48,623 nucleotides of DNA from Oscillospiraceae bacterium. GTDB taxonomy: Bacteria; Bacillota; Clostridia; Lachnospirales; Lachnospiraceae. The first letter of the stretch is position 1. Each line of letters starts with the position of its first letter. This document shows positions 9,477 to 17,813 of the stretch, piece after piece. A model generated the notes under the pieces. The model worked only from the letters and a program-made list of their open reading frames with translations, had not been told where the DNA came from and ran no database searches. The translations under genes were made by a program, and so were the position numbers. The stretch covers positions 1-48,623 of the forward strand of contig JAETOO010000030.1 of the NCBI GenBank assembly GCA_021771715.1, written 5' to 3'.

Positions 9477-9980
9477 TTACTTCAGTACTTTTTTCAAAGT
9501 CTTCACCACGCAGTGCCCGGCCCGGTTCGTCACCAGCTGCCCGTCCGCCACGCACACGGCGGCAGCGTGGTACTCCATCCAGCCATGCAGTGCAAAGTGA
9601 AAGCTTTTGTAATAGCGGCTTTTTTTCAAAGCCCTCCTGGCATCTTCCTCCCAGGAATCGCAGATAAAAATCGCAGTGATGTAGGTATACATATGCCCGG
9701 GGCCGATGTTCATCCGGCTGGTCCCGTCCTCGTAGGCGAGCTTCTCACACCTCTGATACTCCTCCAGCGTAAAGTGCGGGACCTCAAACAGATACAGAAA
9801 CTCCTCACTGTTCGCCTCCCACAGCTGTGCTCTCCTGGACATCACATATTTCTCACTGTGTTCAAAAAACTCGCAGCGGGCTGCGAGTGGGGTTTGCTCC
9901 TCATCGAACCGTGTGATATCATAATATGCCTGGAAACTTTTCAGCAGGACTTCCACAGCCTCTTGCCTGTTATACCTCAT
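9477..9980 (-). CDS. Conserved hypothetical protein co-transcribed with cstA
   Basis: A 167-residue protein I do not recognise. It starts at MRYNRQEAVEVLLKSFQAYY with AAAGGA about 9 nt upstream; the frame is open a little further but without a ribosome site. No signal peptide or membrane span. It is rich in aromatic residues and His (SRYYKSFHFALHGWMEYHAAAV) and has a basic C-terminus (VVKTLKKVLK). Its position as first gene of the cstA operon suggests a role in nutrient-limited physiology or transporter regulation, which is inference only. Confidence 0.8.
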   Translation of the reverse strand: MRYNRQEAVEVLLKSFQAYYDITRFDEEQTPLAARCEFFEHSEKYVMSRRAQLWEANSEEFLYLFEVPHFTLEEYQRCEKLAYEDGTSRMNIGPGHMYTYITAIFICDSWEEDARRALKKSRYYKSFHFALHGWMEYHAAAVCVADGQLVTNRAGHCVVKTLKKVLK

Positions 9981-10049
9981 AATCCACATCCTTTTATCTG
10001 CTGTATTTTTCCGAATCACCAAGCTGATTATTCGAAAAAATGTATAAAG

Positions 10050-10078
10050 ATTCTAACACCGTTCTTATAAAAATGCAA
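10050..10078 (-). promoter_or_regulatory. Sigma-A promoter of the unknown gene-cstA operon
   Basis: On the minus strand TTGCAT, a 17-nt spacer, then TAGAAT, about 70 nt ahead of the first start codon. Confidence 0.75.
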
Positions 10079-10120
10079 GTAAATTATTAAAACATTCTTA
10101 ACTGTGTTTATACTTTTTTT

Positions 10121-10157
10121 AGAAATAGCCGTTCACCGCACATCGGCAGCAAACGGC
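10121..10157 (-). terminator. Terminator after the LCP gene
   Basis: On the minus strand GCCGTT..AACGGC forms a stem extendable to about 12 pairs with several G-T pairs and a six-base loop, followed by a moderately T-rich tail. It starts 18 nt past the stop codon. Confidence 0.55.
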
Positions 10158-10174
10158 ATCTCTCAGCTTTTCTC

Positions 10175-11197
10175 TCACTCTCCGTACAGTTCTTCGTGCA
10201 GCCGCTCCACGGTCGCGTCGAAATCCGGCACCAGCATCTCATTCTGCGAGGTAAACAGCCCGTCGTACGGCACGCGGCTCTCCGCGAGCTCATACCCCTG
10301 GAGCTGCGGGAGCAGCGCCAGAACCTTCACCAGGCGGTCCGGCGCAATATCGTGCTTCACATCGAGCAAAATCCGGCCCGCAAGCTGCAGCAGTTCCTCC
10401 GCGTCGAGCTCCTGAATGGAGTCAAACAGGACACTCAGCACATCTCTCTGTCTCTGCGTCCGCTCGTAGTCGTTGTTACCGACATAGCGGATCCGCATAA
10501 ATGCGACCGCCTGATTGCCGTTCAGCACGTACGTGCCCGCGCCCGGAAGGAAATCACTCTGCGCGTTCATGCTGTTCAGGTAGTTGTTCAGCCACTTGCA
10601 CTCTCCTTCGCTGATCTCCATCTCGACACCGCCGACCAGATCCACGATGTCCGCCATCGTCTCAAAATCGACAACTGCATAATTATCAACGCTGAGGTTA
10701 TAATTATCCTGCAGCGTATCGATCAGCGTCCCGGCGCCGCCCGCCGCGTACGCATAATTCAGCTTATGTACCCCGTATCCCGGGATGTCCGCGTACAGGT
10801 CGCGCATGAAGGAGGTGAGCGTCAGCCTCTCCGCATGCTCATTGACCGACAGGACGATCATGACGTCCGAGTTCCCGTTCCAGCTCTCATTCCGGCGGTC
10901 CGACCCGATCAGCAGCACATTGTAGACGGACTTCCCGTTCGGAAGACTGCCGCTGTCCACGCCGACTCCGTCCTCCGTCTCAGTTCCAAGTCCGCTCTCT
11001 GTGTCCAAGCTGTCAACCGCGCCTGCAGCCTCTGCCGCGTCTCCCGTCTCCGTTGATCCCTGCTCTGTCAGCTCCTCCTGCGCCAGCGCGCGCATCCCCG
11101 GCAGCGATGCCGCTCCCACGCCGGAGAGTGCCAGCGTCAGGCACATTCCCGCCGCAAATCTTCTCATAGTCCGTATTCCATTTCCCTCTAATCTCAT
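10175..11197 (-). CDS. LytR-CpsA-Psr (LCP) family envelope glycopolymer ligase
   Basis: LCP enzymes transfer undecaprenyl-linked glycopolymers to peptidoglycan outside the membrane. The 340-residue product begins MRLEGNGIRTMRRFAAGM (GGAGGAG 6 nt upstream) and has an export signal (CLTLALSGVGAASL). A short acidic linker precedes the LCP domain. Core motifs are VYNVLLIGSDRR, NSDVMIVLSVN, LTLTSFMRDLYADIPG, KLNYAYAAGGAGTLIDTL and MRIRYVGNNDYERTQRQRDVL with the conserved arginines. It is monocistronic, with its own promoter and terminator, next to the YfhO-GT2-ATP-grasp operon, so it may attach the same polymer. Confidence 0.93.
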   Translation of the reverse strand: MRLEGNGIRTMRRFAAGMCLTLALSGVGAASLPGMRALAQEELTEQGSTETGDAAEAAGAVDSLDTESGLGTETEDGVGVDSGSLPNGKSVYNVLLIGSDRRNESWNGNSDVMIVLSVNEHAERLTLTSFMRDLYADIPGYGVHKLNYAYAAGGAGTLIDTLQDNYNLSVDNYAVVDFETMADIVDLVGGVEMEISEGECKWLNNYLNSMNAQSDFLPGAGTYVLNGNQAVAFMRIRYVGNNDYERTQRQRDVLSVLFDSIQELDAEELLQLAGRILLDVKHDIAPDRLVKVLALLPQLQGYELAESRVPYDGLFTSQNEMLVPDFDATVERLHEELYGE

Positions 11198-11267
11198 GTG
11201 AATCTCCTCCATAAAAAATTCCTGCCCCGCCCAAACGGCATATGATCAGGACAGGTGTATCTGCGCT

Positions 11268-11296
11268 ATTTTAATCCATTCTCTTTGTAAAATCAA
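11268..11296 (-). promoter_or_regulatory. Sigma-A promoter of the LCP gene
   Basis: On the minus strand TTGATT, 17-nt spacer, TAAAAT, about 70 nt upstream of the start codon. Confidence 0.7.
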
Positions 11297-11357
11297 TACT
11301 CTTCTGCTTCCAAATCTATATAAGACATGGATCTCTGGCTCATTGTTCCCGGAAAAA

Positions 11358-11388
11358 TACAAACAGAGGGTGTCTGCAACACCCTCTG
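11358..11388 (-). terminator. Terminator after the ATP-grasp gene
   Basis: CAGAGGGTGT pairs with ACACCCTCTG (11364-11388), a ten-pair perfect stem. On the minus strand it is followed by TTTGTATTTTT. It closes the yfhO-GT2-ATP-grasp operon. Confidence 0.75.
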
Positions 11389-11464
11389 CATTCTTCCTGT
11401 TTTCCCATCTAAAAAGCGTTTCTGTCTTCAGCGGCTCCGATCAGTCCGCCTCCTGATACGCGCC

Positions 11465-12640
11465 TTACTCCACGGTGATCGTGATCCGGTCAAGCGCCTC
11501 GTTCAGCTTGTCCACCGCAGCGTCCAGCGTCTCGCCCTTCGTGATCACGTGGCCGATCCGGTGCGGGCCGACGTGGAACTTCTTCACAGGATCTCCCACC
11601 TGGTAGTCAAACTGGATCTCGTAGATATCTTCATCCGGCTCATTCCGGTTTTCAATCGCAGTGATGACGCCGTCCTTCTCGCTGCGCAGCAGCATGCTCG
11701 CATTCGGCACCGCATGCTCCTGCGGGAAATCGACCGGCTCCCCGAGCGCCGCGAGGATCAGCTTCTCGTAATAGTCATACCCGTAGTAGATCGACACCAG
11801 CTCCGCCAGACACGTCGCCCCCGACCGTCCGCCGAGCTCAAGCACATACGTCTTGTCGTCCTTCAGGATGAAATCTGCGTTGATCGCACAGTTGTCGAGC
11901 CCCATCGCCCGGACCGCCATCGTCAGCTGCTGTTTTGCATCCTCGATCACGTCCTCCTTCAGCTGATACGGCGCAAAGTGGCCAATCGGCACACCTGTGT
12001 CCCCGTGAAATACGTAGTCGCCGTGCGGAAGGATAAACTGCACCTCGCCGTGGTAGACAAAGGCCTGCGCGCCGAACTCCTCTCCCTCGATAAACTCCTC
12101 GATAATGTACAAATCTGTCCGCGAGGTCGCCTTCACGATCTCCCGAGCTGCCGCGAACTCCTCCCTGGAATTGACGCGGACAATCCCGCGGCTGCCCGAC
12201 GAGTCGACCGCCTTGAAGATCAGCGGAAGATTCAGTCCCTCCGTCTTCTCGTACATGTCATCCGCAAACGTCAGCTCGCGGAAGCGCGCCGTGCGGACTC
12301 CGAACTCCTCATACTTCTCCTTCATCAGGATCTTGTTCGACGCGATCTTCGCAGCCTCAAAGCTGAGACCGGTCAGGCCGAGCTCATCGCAGACCTTCCC
12401 GATCGTGATCACAGCCACATCCGTCCCGGCCGTCACAATGCCGTCGACCTGCTCGCGTTTCGCGACCTCGAGAATCCGCTCATAGTCCACCGTATTCTCA
12501 TAACAGACCTGATCCGCCAGCGCAAAGCCGGGATAATTCCCCGGAATGCTGACCGCGATCGTGTAGATCCCCATCTCTTTTGCCTTTTTAATAAGAGGAA
12601 CCTGGTAGATCCCGGCCCCCATGATCATCAGCTTTTTCAT
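11465..12640 (-). CDS. ATP-grasp ligase, substrate unknown
   Basis: A 391-residue ATP-grasp protein. An N-terminal pre-ATP domain (MKKLMIMGAGIYQVPLIKKA) is followed by the ATP-binding half (LIFKAVDSSGSRGIVRV, IIEEFIEGEEFGAQAFV) and the metal-binding end (NADFILKDDKTYVLELGGRSG). A small C-terminal domain follows. It is the third gene of a minus-strand operon; its ATG lies inside the 3' end of the glycosyltransferase gene (53-nt overlap) but has its own AAGGAGG site. ATP-grasp enzymes join a carboxylate to an amine or similar nucleophile. The operon context suggests a precursor for envelope polymer modification, but it may instead act on a free amino acid or peptide. Confidence 0.88.
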   Translation of the reverse strand: MKKLMIMGAGIYQVPLIKKAKEMGIYTIAVSIPGNYPGFALADQVCYENTVDYERILEVAKREQVDGIVTAGTDVAVITIGKVCDELGLTGLSFEAAKIASNKILMKEKYEEFGVRTARFRELTFADDMYEKTEGLNLPLIFKAVDSSGSRGIVRVNSREEFAAAREIVKATSRTDLYIIEEFIEGEEFGAQAFVYHGEVQFILPHGDYVFHGDTGVPIGHFAPYQLKEDVIEDAKQQLTMAVRAMGLDNCAINADFILKDDKTYVLELGGRSGATCLAELVSIYYGYDYYEKLILAALGEPVDFPQEHAVPNASMLLRSEKDGVITAIENRNEPDEDIYEIQFDYQVGDPVKKFHVGPHRIGHVITKGETLDAAVDKLNEALDRITITVE

Positions 12641-13658
12641 AGACCCTCCTTCTTGCGGCTAGGAGCTCCCGCTCTCCGCCGTCTGATCCTGTTTTCTGTC
12701 TCCCGTCTTCTTTGCTTTCTTTCTCCGTCTCCTGCTCGTGCACGGCCCGCACGACAAACTGCGGATTATTGCTCATGCCCAGAAAGATCCGGCCGATGTA
12801 CTCCCCGATCACTCCCATGAACAGCAGAATGAGCCCTGAGAAGAAGCAGATCGCCATCATCATCGACGGCCAGCCGAGCTGCGTCATCGGCCGCACAATC
12901 TTATGGATCACAACCACGACCGCGCCGATCATGCCGATCGCCGCGAAGAAGAAACCCGTCACCGTCGCCAGCTGCAGCGGCACGATCGAAAATCCGATGA
13001 TGTTCGACCAGAGCTTCAGCAGCTTTTTCAGTGTATAGTTGGATGTCCCCACCTCGCGCTCAAAGTGCTGGATCGGCACGGAACAGATATTCCGCGTCGT
13101 CCGCAGGAACAGCCCCTGCAAATGCGTGTAGGCGCTCTTGTACTGGATCGCATAATCGCGCACAAATTTTTTTATAATCCAGAAGCTCGACGTCTTCAGA
13201 TCCTTCGGCTTCTTCAGCAGAATGCGCACTGACAGCGAATTGACATAGCTGCCGAAATTCCGGAATCTGCTGTGCTTCTTGTCCGGGTAGTAGCCGTACA
13301 CGATGTCGTGCGTCCCCTCCTCAAACTTTTCCAGCAGATACTGCAGCTGTGAGGGGTGCGTCTGCATGTCGTCGTCCATCGCGATAAAGGCGTCCCCGCG
13401 CGCGTGGTTCAACCCGGCTATGACCGCATTGTGCTGCCCTGCATTTTTGGCGAGCTCGACCGCACGCACGCACGGGTAGTCCCGCACCAGCTGCATCAGC
13501 TCCGCCATCGTCTCCCCGCCGTCCGGCGAACAGTCGTCGACCAGCACAAATTCATATTCTTTTTTTCCAAGCCTGTCGAGCTCCTGCATCGTCAGCTCGA
13601 CGACTTTGCGGATCGTCTTGGACGAGCGGTAGCACGGTATGATAATTGAGTATAGCAC
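12588..13658 (-). CDS. GT2 family glycosyltransferase, CsbB/GtrB-like polyprenyl-phosphate sugar synthase
   Basis: A 356-residue GT-A fold enzyme with two C-terminal membrane segments (TGFFFAAIGMIGAVVVVI and MMAICFFSGLILLFMGVIG). Catalytic motifs are YSIIIPCYRSSKTI at the N-terminus, VLVDDCSPDGG, and the metal-binding AMDDDMQTHPSQL. The best start is a GTG (VLYSIIIPCY) with AGGAG 9 nt upstream; longer readings have no ribosome site and run into the yfhO coding end. This architecture makes undecaprenyl-phosphate sugars at the cytoplasmic face, and YfhO-type proteins use them outside. Its last ~17 codons overlap the ATP-grasp start and its tail is Lys/Glu/Arg-rich. Confidence 0.93.
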   Translation of the reverse strand: MLYSIIIPCYRSSKTIRKVVELTMQELDRLGKKEYEFVLVDDCSPDGGETMAELMQLVRDYPCVRAVELAKNAGQHNAVIAGLNHARGDAFIAMDDDMQTHPSQLQYLLEKFEEGTHDIVYGYYPDKKHSRFRNFGSYVNSLSVRILLKKPKDLKTSSFWIIKKFVRDYAIQYKSAYTHLQGLFLRTTRNICSVPIQHFEREVGTSNYTLKKLLKLWSNIIGFSIVPLQLATVTGFFFAAIGMIGAVVVVIHKIVRPMTQLGWPSMMMAICFFSGLILLFMGVIGEYIGRIFLGMSNNPQFVVRAVHEQETEKESKEDGRQKTGSDGGERELLAARRRVYEKADDHGGRDLPGSSY

Positions 13659-13690
13659 CTTTCTTTTCTCCTGACTATATGAGATCAAAA

Positions 13691-16600
13691 TTAATTCCCG
13701 GCATCCGTATTCCCGATCGTTACGCTTTTCTTTCCGGCTCTTTTTCTGCGAACGTGACCGAGTACCAGCAATCCAATAAATAATACCACCGAGCACGGCA
13801 TAATGACAAGCGCATATTTTACGGCAGGGATCTCGAAGGTCAGCCGCACCGTGTGCTCGCCGGCGGACAGCGGGAGCGCCATATACATATAGTTCGCGCG
13901 CTGCAGCCCGATCTCCTCCCCGTCGACATACGCCGTCCACCCGTTCTGATACGGGATGCTCAGCACGAGGTACTTGTCCTCGTCAAGCGAAATCTCACCG
14001 GTAATCTCGTTCGTCCCGATCTCAACCTTCTCGAGCACATCCTCCGTCAGCGCTTCCGTGTACGCTGCGTAGTTCTGCATCGGCTGCGCGTACAGCTCCA
14101 TGCTGTCACAGCGGATCGTGTCCGCGCGGCTGAACCGGATCTCGCACGAAGTGATCGCGTTCTCATGGTAGCCCAGATTGAACACATAGTCCTGCTGCCT
14201 CGTCCCGTAGCGGTCGTCATCCGGGCGGAACTTGTACGTCAGCTTGTTTCCCTCATTGTAGAAGCTGACCGTGACCGACGCCTCCGACATATTTCCCTTG
14301 AGGACCGCATTTTTCAGCACCACATACGTCTCCGAATCCGGCTTCCCCTCAAATTCCAGCCGCATGAAATACCCGTCCGCTGCCGCATTATCATTCGCAG
14401 CACCATCACTATTTGCTGCTGTCGCATCCTCATTCGATGCAGCATCACGCTCTGCTGCTGTCGCATCCTCATCCGATGCAGTATCACTCCCTGCTGCCGT
14501 CGCACCGTCATCCGCGACTGCATCCTCACCCATCGCTGCATCGTCGCCCGCCGGCACGCTGTCATCCTCTGCCGGCAGATCTCCTGCCACCAGCCCGTCC
14601 TCCGTCAGCCGCAGCCGGTTCGTCTCCGTGACCGTGTACTCCAGCGGCGTCAGCGTCGACGCAATCCCGTCTGTTCCCTGCGCGTCCGCGTCCTTGAGCA
14701 TCACGCGCTGCATCAGGACCTCCTGGCGCTCCAGCACATCGTACTGCTCCAGCTCCTCCTCGGAGATCGCCTCGCTGTACGTGTACCCCAGCGGAAGCGC
14801 ATACTGATTCTCGCAGACCGTCGTCCGCTTTCCGTCCAGCTCCGTCTCCAGGACAGGCTCATACCCATACGGCAGCGGCCGCGCCGGCTCGTCATAGTAC
14901 GCATAGTATTTCACAGCGGCAAGCGCATTCAGGAACGTCCGGTTGCTCAGGCCAAAGAGCTGCGTCACACTGTAGCCCGTGCTGCCCATCTGCTCCAGAT
15001 ATTCCATGATACTCCCGTTCAACGTACTGTTGAACATGGAGATCGTGTTGTAATCGAACATGATCGACGAAGAGATCGTCGAGTAGTCCAGCTGCGGCGT
15101 CGCCGACCGGTAAAAGCTGTCATCCCCCAGCTCGCTGACGGCCCGCAGCGGCGTATTCTCCGCCCTCCGCTGAGTCGCCCCCGGCTTCATATATTCCGTC
15201 ACCACGCCGTCAGCGCCGAACAGAAGATACCCGTTCGCGAACACCATGACCACCGTCATCAAAATCAGAATGCTCTGCTTCGCGACATAGCGGACGTACC
15301 TGGAATCCTTCTGCATCAGCATCAGCCCGGCATACGTCGCGGCGAGGAACACAAAGGCCAGCTTCATGTACCGCGTCGCGTGACTGTACCCGAAAAATAC
15401 CACACAGCCGTACAGCCCGATCACCGCCACGCTGATCCGCTTGTCCTTTGCAGTCATCTCGCGCATCTGCGGCAGACAGTCCGCCACAATGTAGGCCACG
15501 AGCAGCGCAACCATGTAGCACCACCGGTTCGTGATCGTGCTGAAGCCGCTGAAGATAAACGCGAACAGCGGGAAGGCCATGAGAATCACCGAGATCACCG
15601 ACAGAAGCTTCAGCTCCTTCCTTCCCTTCCTCCCAAACAGAAATACCACCGCCAGAAACGCGATCGGGAGAAAGCCAAGCTTCAGCCACTGCCCCGGCGA
15701 ATTGGCCGTCGTCGGAAACGTCAGGAACAGCCGCACCAGCCAGTCCTGCTGGTAGAAGAACAGGGACGGCGTCTGAATCACGGCAGAGCCGCTGCGCCCC
15801 GACCCGACATACAGTCCGAAGGTCGTGGCCAGGACGATGCACGACATCGCCACGCCGAGCAGATACGACCCGCAGATCGTAAACGCTCTCCCGAAAAAGT
15901 TCTTCACGGTGCGCCCTTCCTTCTCCTCCTGGCAGAAAAACCGCACCAGAAAATAGATCCCCATCCCGATCGTACTCATATAGAGGAAATAGTAGTTCGA
16001 GAACAGGGAAACCGCCACGAAAATCGTGCACAGATACCACCGCCGCTTCCGCAGGATCTCCTCGATCGCCAGGATCAGCAGCGGAAACAGGATCATCTGG
16101 ATCATGAACATCGTATGGCGCGCCCCTCCAAAAAACGAAAAGCCGCAGAAAACGTACACACAGCTCGCGACAAACGTCGTCACGTAGTCCTTCTTAAAAT
16201 AGAGACAGAAGATCGACGACGTGATACCGGCCAGATAAAAGCGCAGGAACACCAGCAGGCAGTATGTGAACTCCACATGCTCCCTGCCGAACAGCGCAAA
16301 CAGAAAATACAGCGGCTCCAGGCTGTACGTCACCTCACCGCCAAATCCCAGCCGGAAGTCATACATCGGAAGCTCAAAGTTTCCACTGAGGAAACTGCTC
16401 ACCAGATCCCGGATATAATCGACGAAATAAACCGCCCTCGGATAGTACTGCGACACCGTGTCCGCCTGCCACAGAAGCGTCCTGCCACTGACAGGAAATG
16501 CCAGAAAGGCCAGCGCAAAAAGCGGCACAAAGACGATCGTATAGATCAGAAAATAGCACGCGGTCTTGTGCTTCACCCGCTCCTCGAACAGCTTGGCAAG

Positions 16601-17593
16601 CCGTTCATAGACCCTCGAAAACGCCCAGAAGAACAGGACCGCCGCATAGAGCGCCGCAATCACGCAGACGGCAAACGCCAGCACCTTCCAGACACCCGCG
16701 CCCGCCAGAAATCCGAACTTGCGCAGCAAAAGCAGCCCCGCAGCGTAGACAAGAAACACCAGCTCGACCGTGTCCGCCACAAACCGCGCCGCGTACCACC
16801 GCAGCGTCACATCGGAGAGCAGCTCGCTGACGACATAGACCAGGTAGACCGGCAGCGCGGAGATCAGCACCCGGCACACGCTCTGCAGCGGCGTCCCGTA
16901 CAGCAGCGCACTGACCGCCGTCACCGCAGCCGCGATCCCGGCCAGCTTCCACTGAAAGCCCGGCTTCTTCTCCTCCGTCCAGAGCCCGAACAAAAAGTAC
17001 GCGAAGTACGGAATCACCGGGACGGCAGGCTGCGTATCCGCCCCCGTCAGCGCGCCGACCAGCGCATACGTCTCCCCTCTGGCCCTGAGAAGCGCGCAGA
17101 GCGCCAGAAGCCCCGCCGCAAGAAACAGCTTTTTCTCGCGGGAGGCCAGAACCTTCAGCTTCGGATAAAAGAGAAGCGACGCGGACCATGCCAGCGCCAC
17201 CGCGAAGAACACCGCCGCAATGCCCGGGATCTCCGTGAGCGTCAGCGTCACATAGAGCGCTCCCCCATATGAATAGCCGGCAATCAGCAGCCCGCTCGCG
17301 ACCGCCAGCACAAGATAGCAGCCATAGCTTTGAAGGGCCATCCGCCCGATCTCCCGCCTGCCCTGCTCCTCGCTCCGCAGACGGCTGACCGTCCCGAAGC
17401 AGTACCCGGCACGAAACAGAAAGCCCGGGACAAATACGAGATACAGCAGCATGTTGACCGCATTTACCAGCCGCTGCTGTTCCGTCCTCCCGATAAAAAG
17501 CTGCATCGCAAAATACAGAAAAAAGCATCCAAACAGAAGCACATTCATCTCTTTATCGCAACGGTTCTGTCTGACCACCGAAATCTTTTTCAT
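13691..17593 (-). CDS. YfhO-family membrane glycosyltransferase with extra N-terminal multi-pass domain
   Basis: A 1300-residue membrane protein. From about residue 345 it matches the YfhO type (FLIYTIVFVPLFALAFL, then WQADTVSQYYPRAVYF, DFRLGFGGEVTYSLEPL): many transmembrane helices, a large extracytoplasmic region, and a final helix near the C-terminus. Residues 1-340 add about ten hydrophobic helices (LVFVPGFLFRAGYCFGT, PVIPYFAYFLFGLWTEE) that vaguely resemble the acyltransferase-3 fold but lack a clear catalytic His. Ordinary YfhO is about 860 residues. A low-complexity Ala/Asp/Glu insert near residues 1020-1080 is encoded by a 39-nt tandem repeat. In Bacillus and Listeria, CsbB/YfhO pairs glycosylate lipoteichoic acid. 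Confidence 0.88.
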   Translation of the reverse strand: MKKISVVRQNRCDKEMNVLLFGCFFLYFAMQLFIGRTEQQRLVNAVNMLLYLVFVPGFLFRAGYCFGTVSRLRSEEQGRREIGRMALQSYGCYLVLAVASGLLIAGYSYGGALYVTLTLTEIPGIAAVFFAVALAWSASLLFYPKLKVLASREKKLFLAAGLLALCALLRARGETYALVGALTGADTQPAVPVIPYFAYFLFGLWTEEKKPGFQWKLAGIAAAVTAVSALLYGTPLQSVCRVLISALPVYLVYVVSELLSDVTLRWYAARFVADTVELVFLVYAAGLLLLRKFGFLAGAGVWKVLAFAVCVIAALYAAVLFFWAFSRVYERLAKLFEERVKHKTACYFLIYTIVFVPLFALAFLAFPVSGRTLLWQADTVSQYYPRAVYFVDYIRDLVSSFLSGNFELPMYDFRLGFGGEVTYSLEPLYFLFALFGREHVEFTYCLLVFLRFYLAGITSSIFCLYFKKDYVTTFVASCVYVFCGFSFFGGARHTMFMIQMILFPLLILAIEEILRKRRWYLCTIFVAVSLFSNYYFLYMSTIGMGIYFLVRFFCQEEKEGRTVKNFFGRAFTICGSYLLGVAMSCIVLATTFGLYVGSGRSGSAVIQTPSLFFYQQDWLVRLFLTFPTTANSPGQWLKLGFLPIAFLAVVFLFGRKGRKELKLLSVISVILMAFPLFAFIFSGFSTITNRWCYMVALLVAYIVADCLPQMREMTAKDKRISVAVIGLYGCVVFFGYSHATRYMKLAFVFLAATYAGLMLMQKDSRYVRYVAKQSILILMTVVMVFANGYLLFGADGVVTEYMKPGATQRRAENTPLRAVSELGDDSFYRSATPQLDYSTISSSIMFDYNTISMFNSTLNGSIMEYLEQMGSTGYSVTQLFGLSNRTFLNALAAVKYYAYYDEPARPLPYGYEPVLETELDGKRTTVCENQYALPLGYTYSEAISEEELEQYDVLERQEVLMQRVMLKDADAQGTDGIASTLTPLEYTVTETNRLRLTEDGLVAGDLPAEDDSVPAGDDAAMGEDAVADDGATAAGSDTASDEDATAAERDAASNEDATAANSDGAANDNAAADGYFMRLEFEGKPDSETYVVLKNAVLKGNMSEASVTVSFYNEGNKLTYKFRPDDDRYGTRQQDYVFNLGYHENAITSCEIRFSRADTIRCDSMELYAQPMQNYAAYTEALTEDVLEKVEIGTNEITGEISLDEDKYLVLSIPYQNGWTAYVDGEEIGLQRANYMYMALPLSAGEHTVRLTFEIPAVKYALVIMPCSVVLFIGLLVLGHVRRKRAGKKSVTIGNTDAGN
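14415..14531 (-). repeat. Three in-frame 39-nt tandem repeats inside the yfhO-like gene
   Basis: Units begin at 14415, 14454 and 14493, each starting GCTGCYGTCGCA on the plus strand. They encode 13-residue units such as ATAAGSDTASDED and ATAAERDAASNED. The unit length is a multiple of three, so copy changes keep the frame. Confidence 0.9.
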
Positions 17594-17669
17594 TCTCTGT
17601 AAGATCCTTTCTTTTCCTTATCTCAACTCTCCTCCGCCAACCAAAAGCAGAGGCTTTGGAATCGCTCTT

Positions 17670-17698
17670 ATTTTAGCAGAAAACCACCGCTTTGTACA
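17670..17698 (-). promoter_or_regulatory. Promoter of the yfhO-GT2-ATP-grasp operon
   Basis: On the minus strand TGTACA, 17-nt spacer, then TAAAAT with an extended TG element just before it. The -35 is weak (4 of 6). Confidence 0.55.
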
Positions 17699-17738
17699 GC
17701 AGGGCAGAACTTTTTTTCTTAAAAAAATTGACATTTTA

Positions 17739-17767
17739 TTGACATCATTTCGTAACAATCGTATAAT
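17739..17767 (+). promoter_or_regulatory. Perfect consensus sigma-A promoter of the L,D-transpeptidase gene
   Basis: TTGACA, 17-nt spacer, TATAAT, all consensus. A second TTGACA starts 11 nt upstream (17728). The start codon is 47 nt downstream of the -10 box. Confidence 0.92.
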
Positions 17768-17813
17768 TTATGTAACTTTTAAAATTGCGACATCAGCAAA
17801 GGAGAGATTTTTC

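Noticed and set aside
14415..14531. A possible CRISPR array from regularly spaced repeats
   Set aside because: Units are contiguous 39-nt tandem repeats without spacers and stay in the reading frame of a membrane protein; the hisH 30-nt array is rejected as CRISPR for the same reason.
13853..17272. An 1139-codon plus-strand open frame opposite the yfhO-like gene
   Set aside because: Arg/Gln/His-rich antisense frame with no plausible domains; the minus strand encodes a clear membrane protein in an operon.
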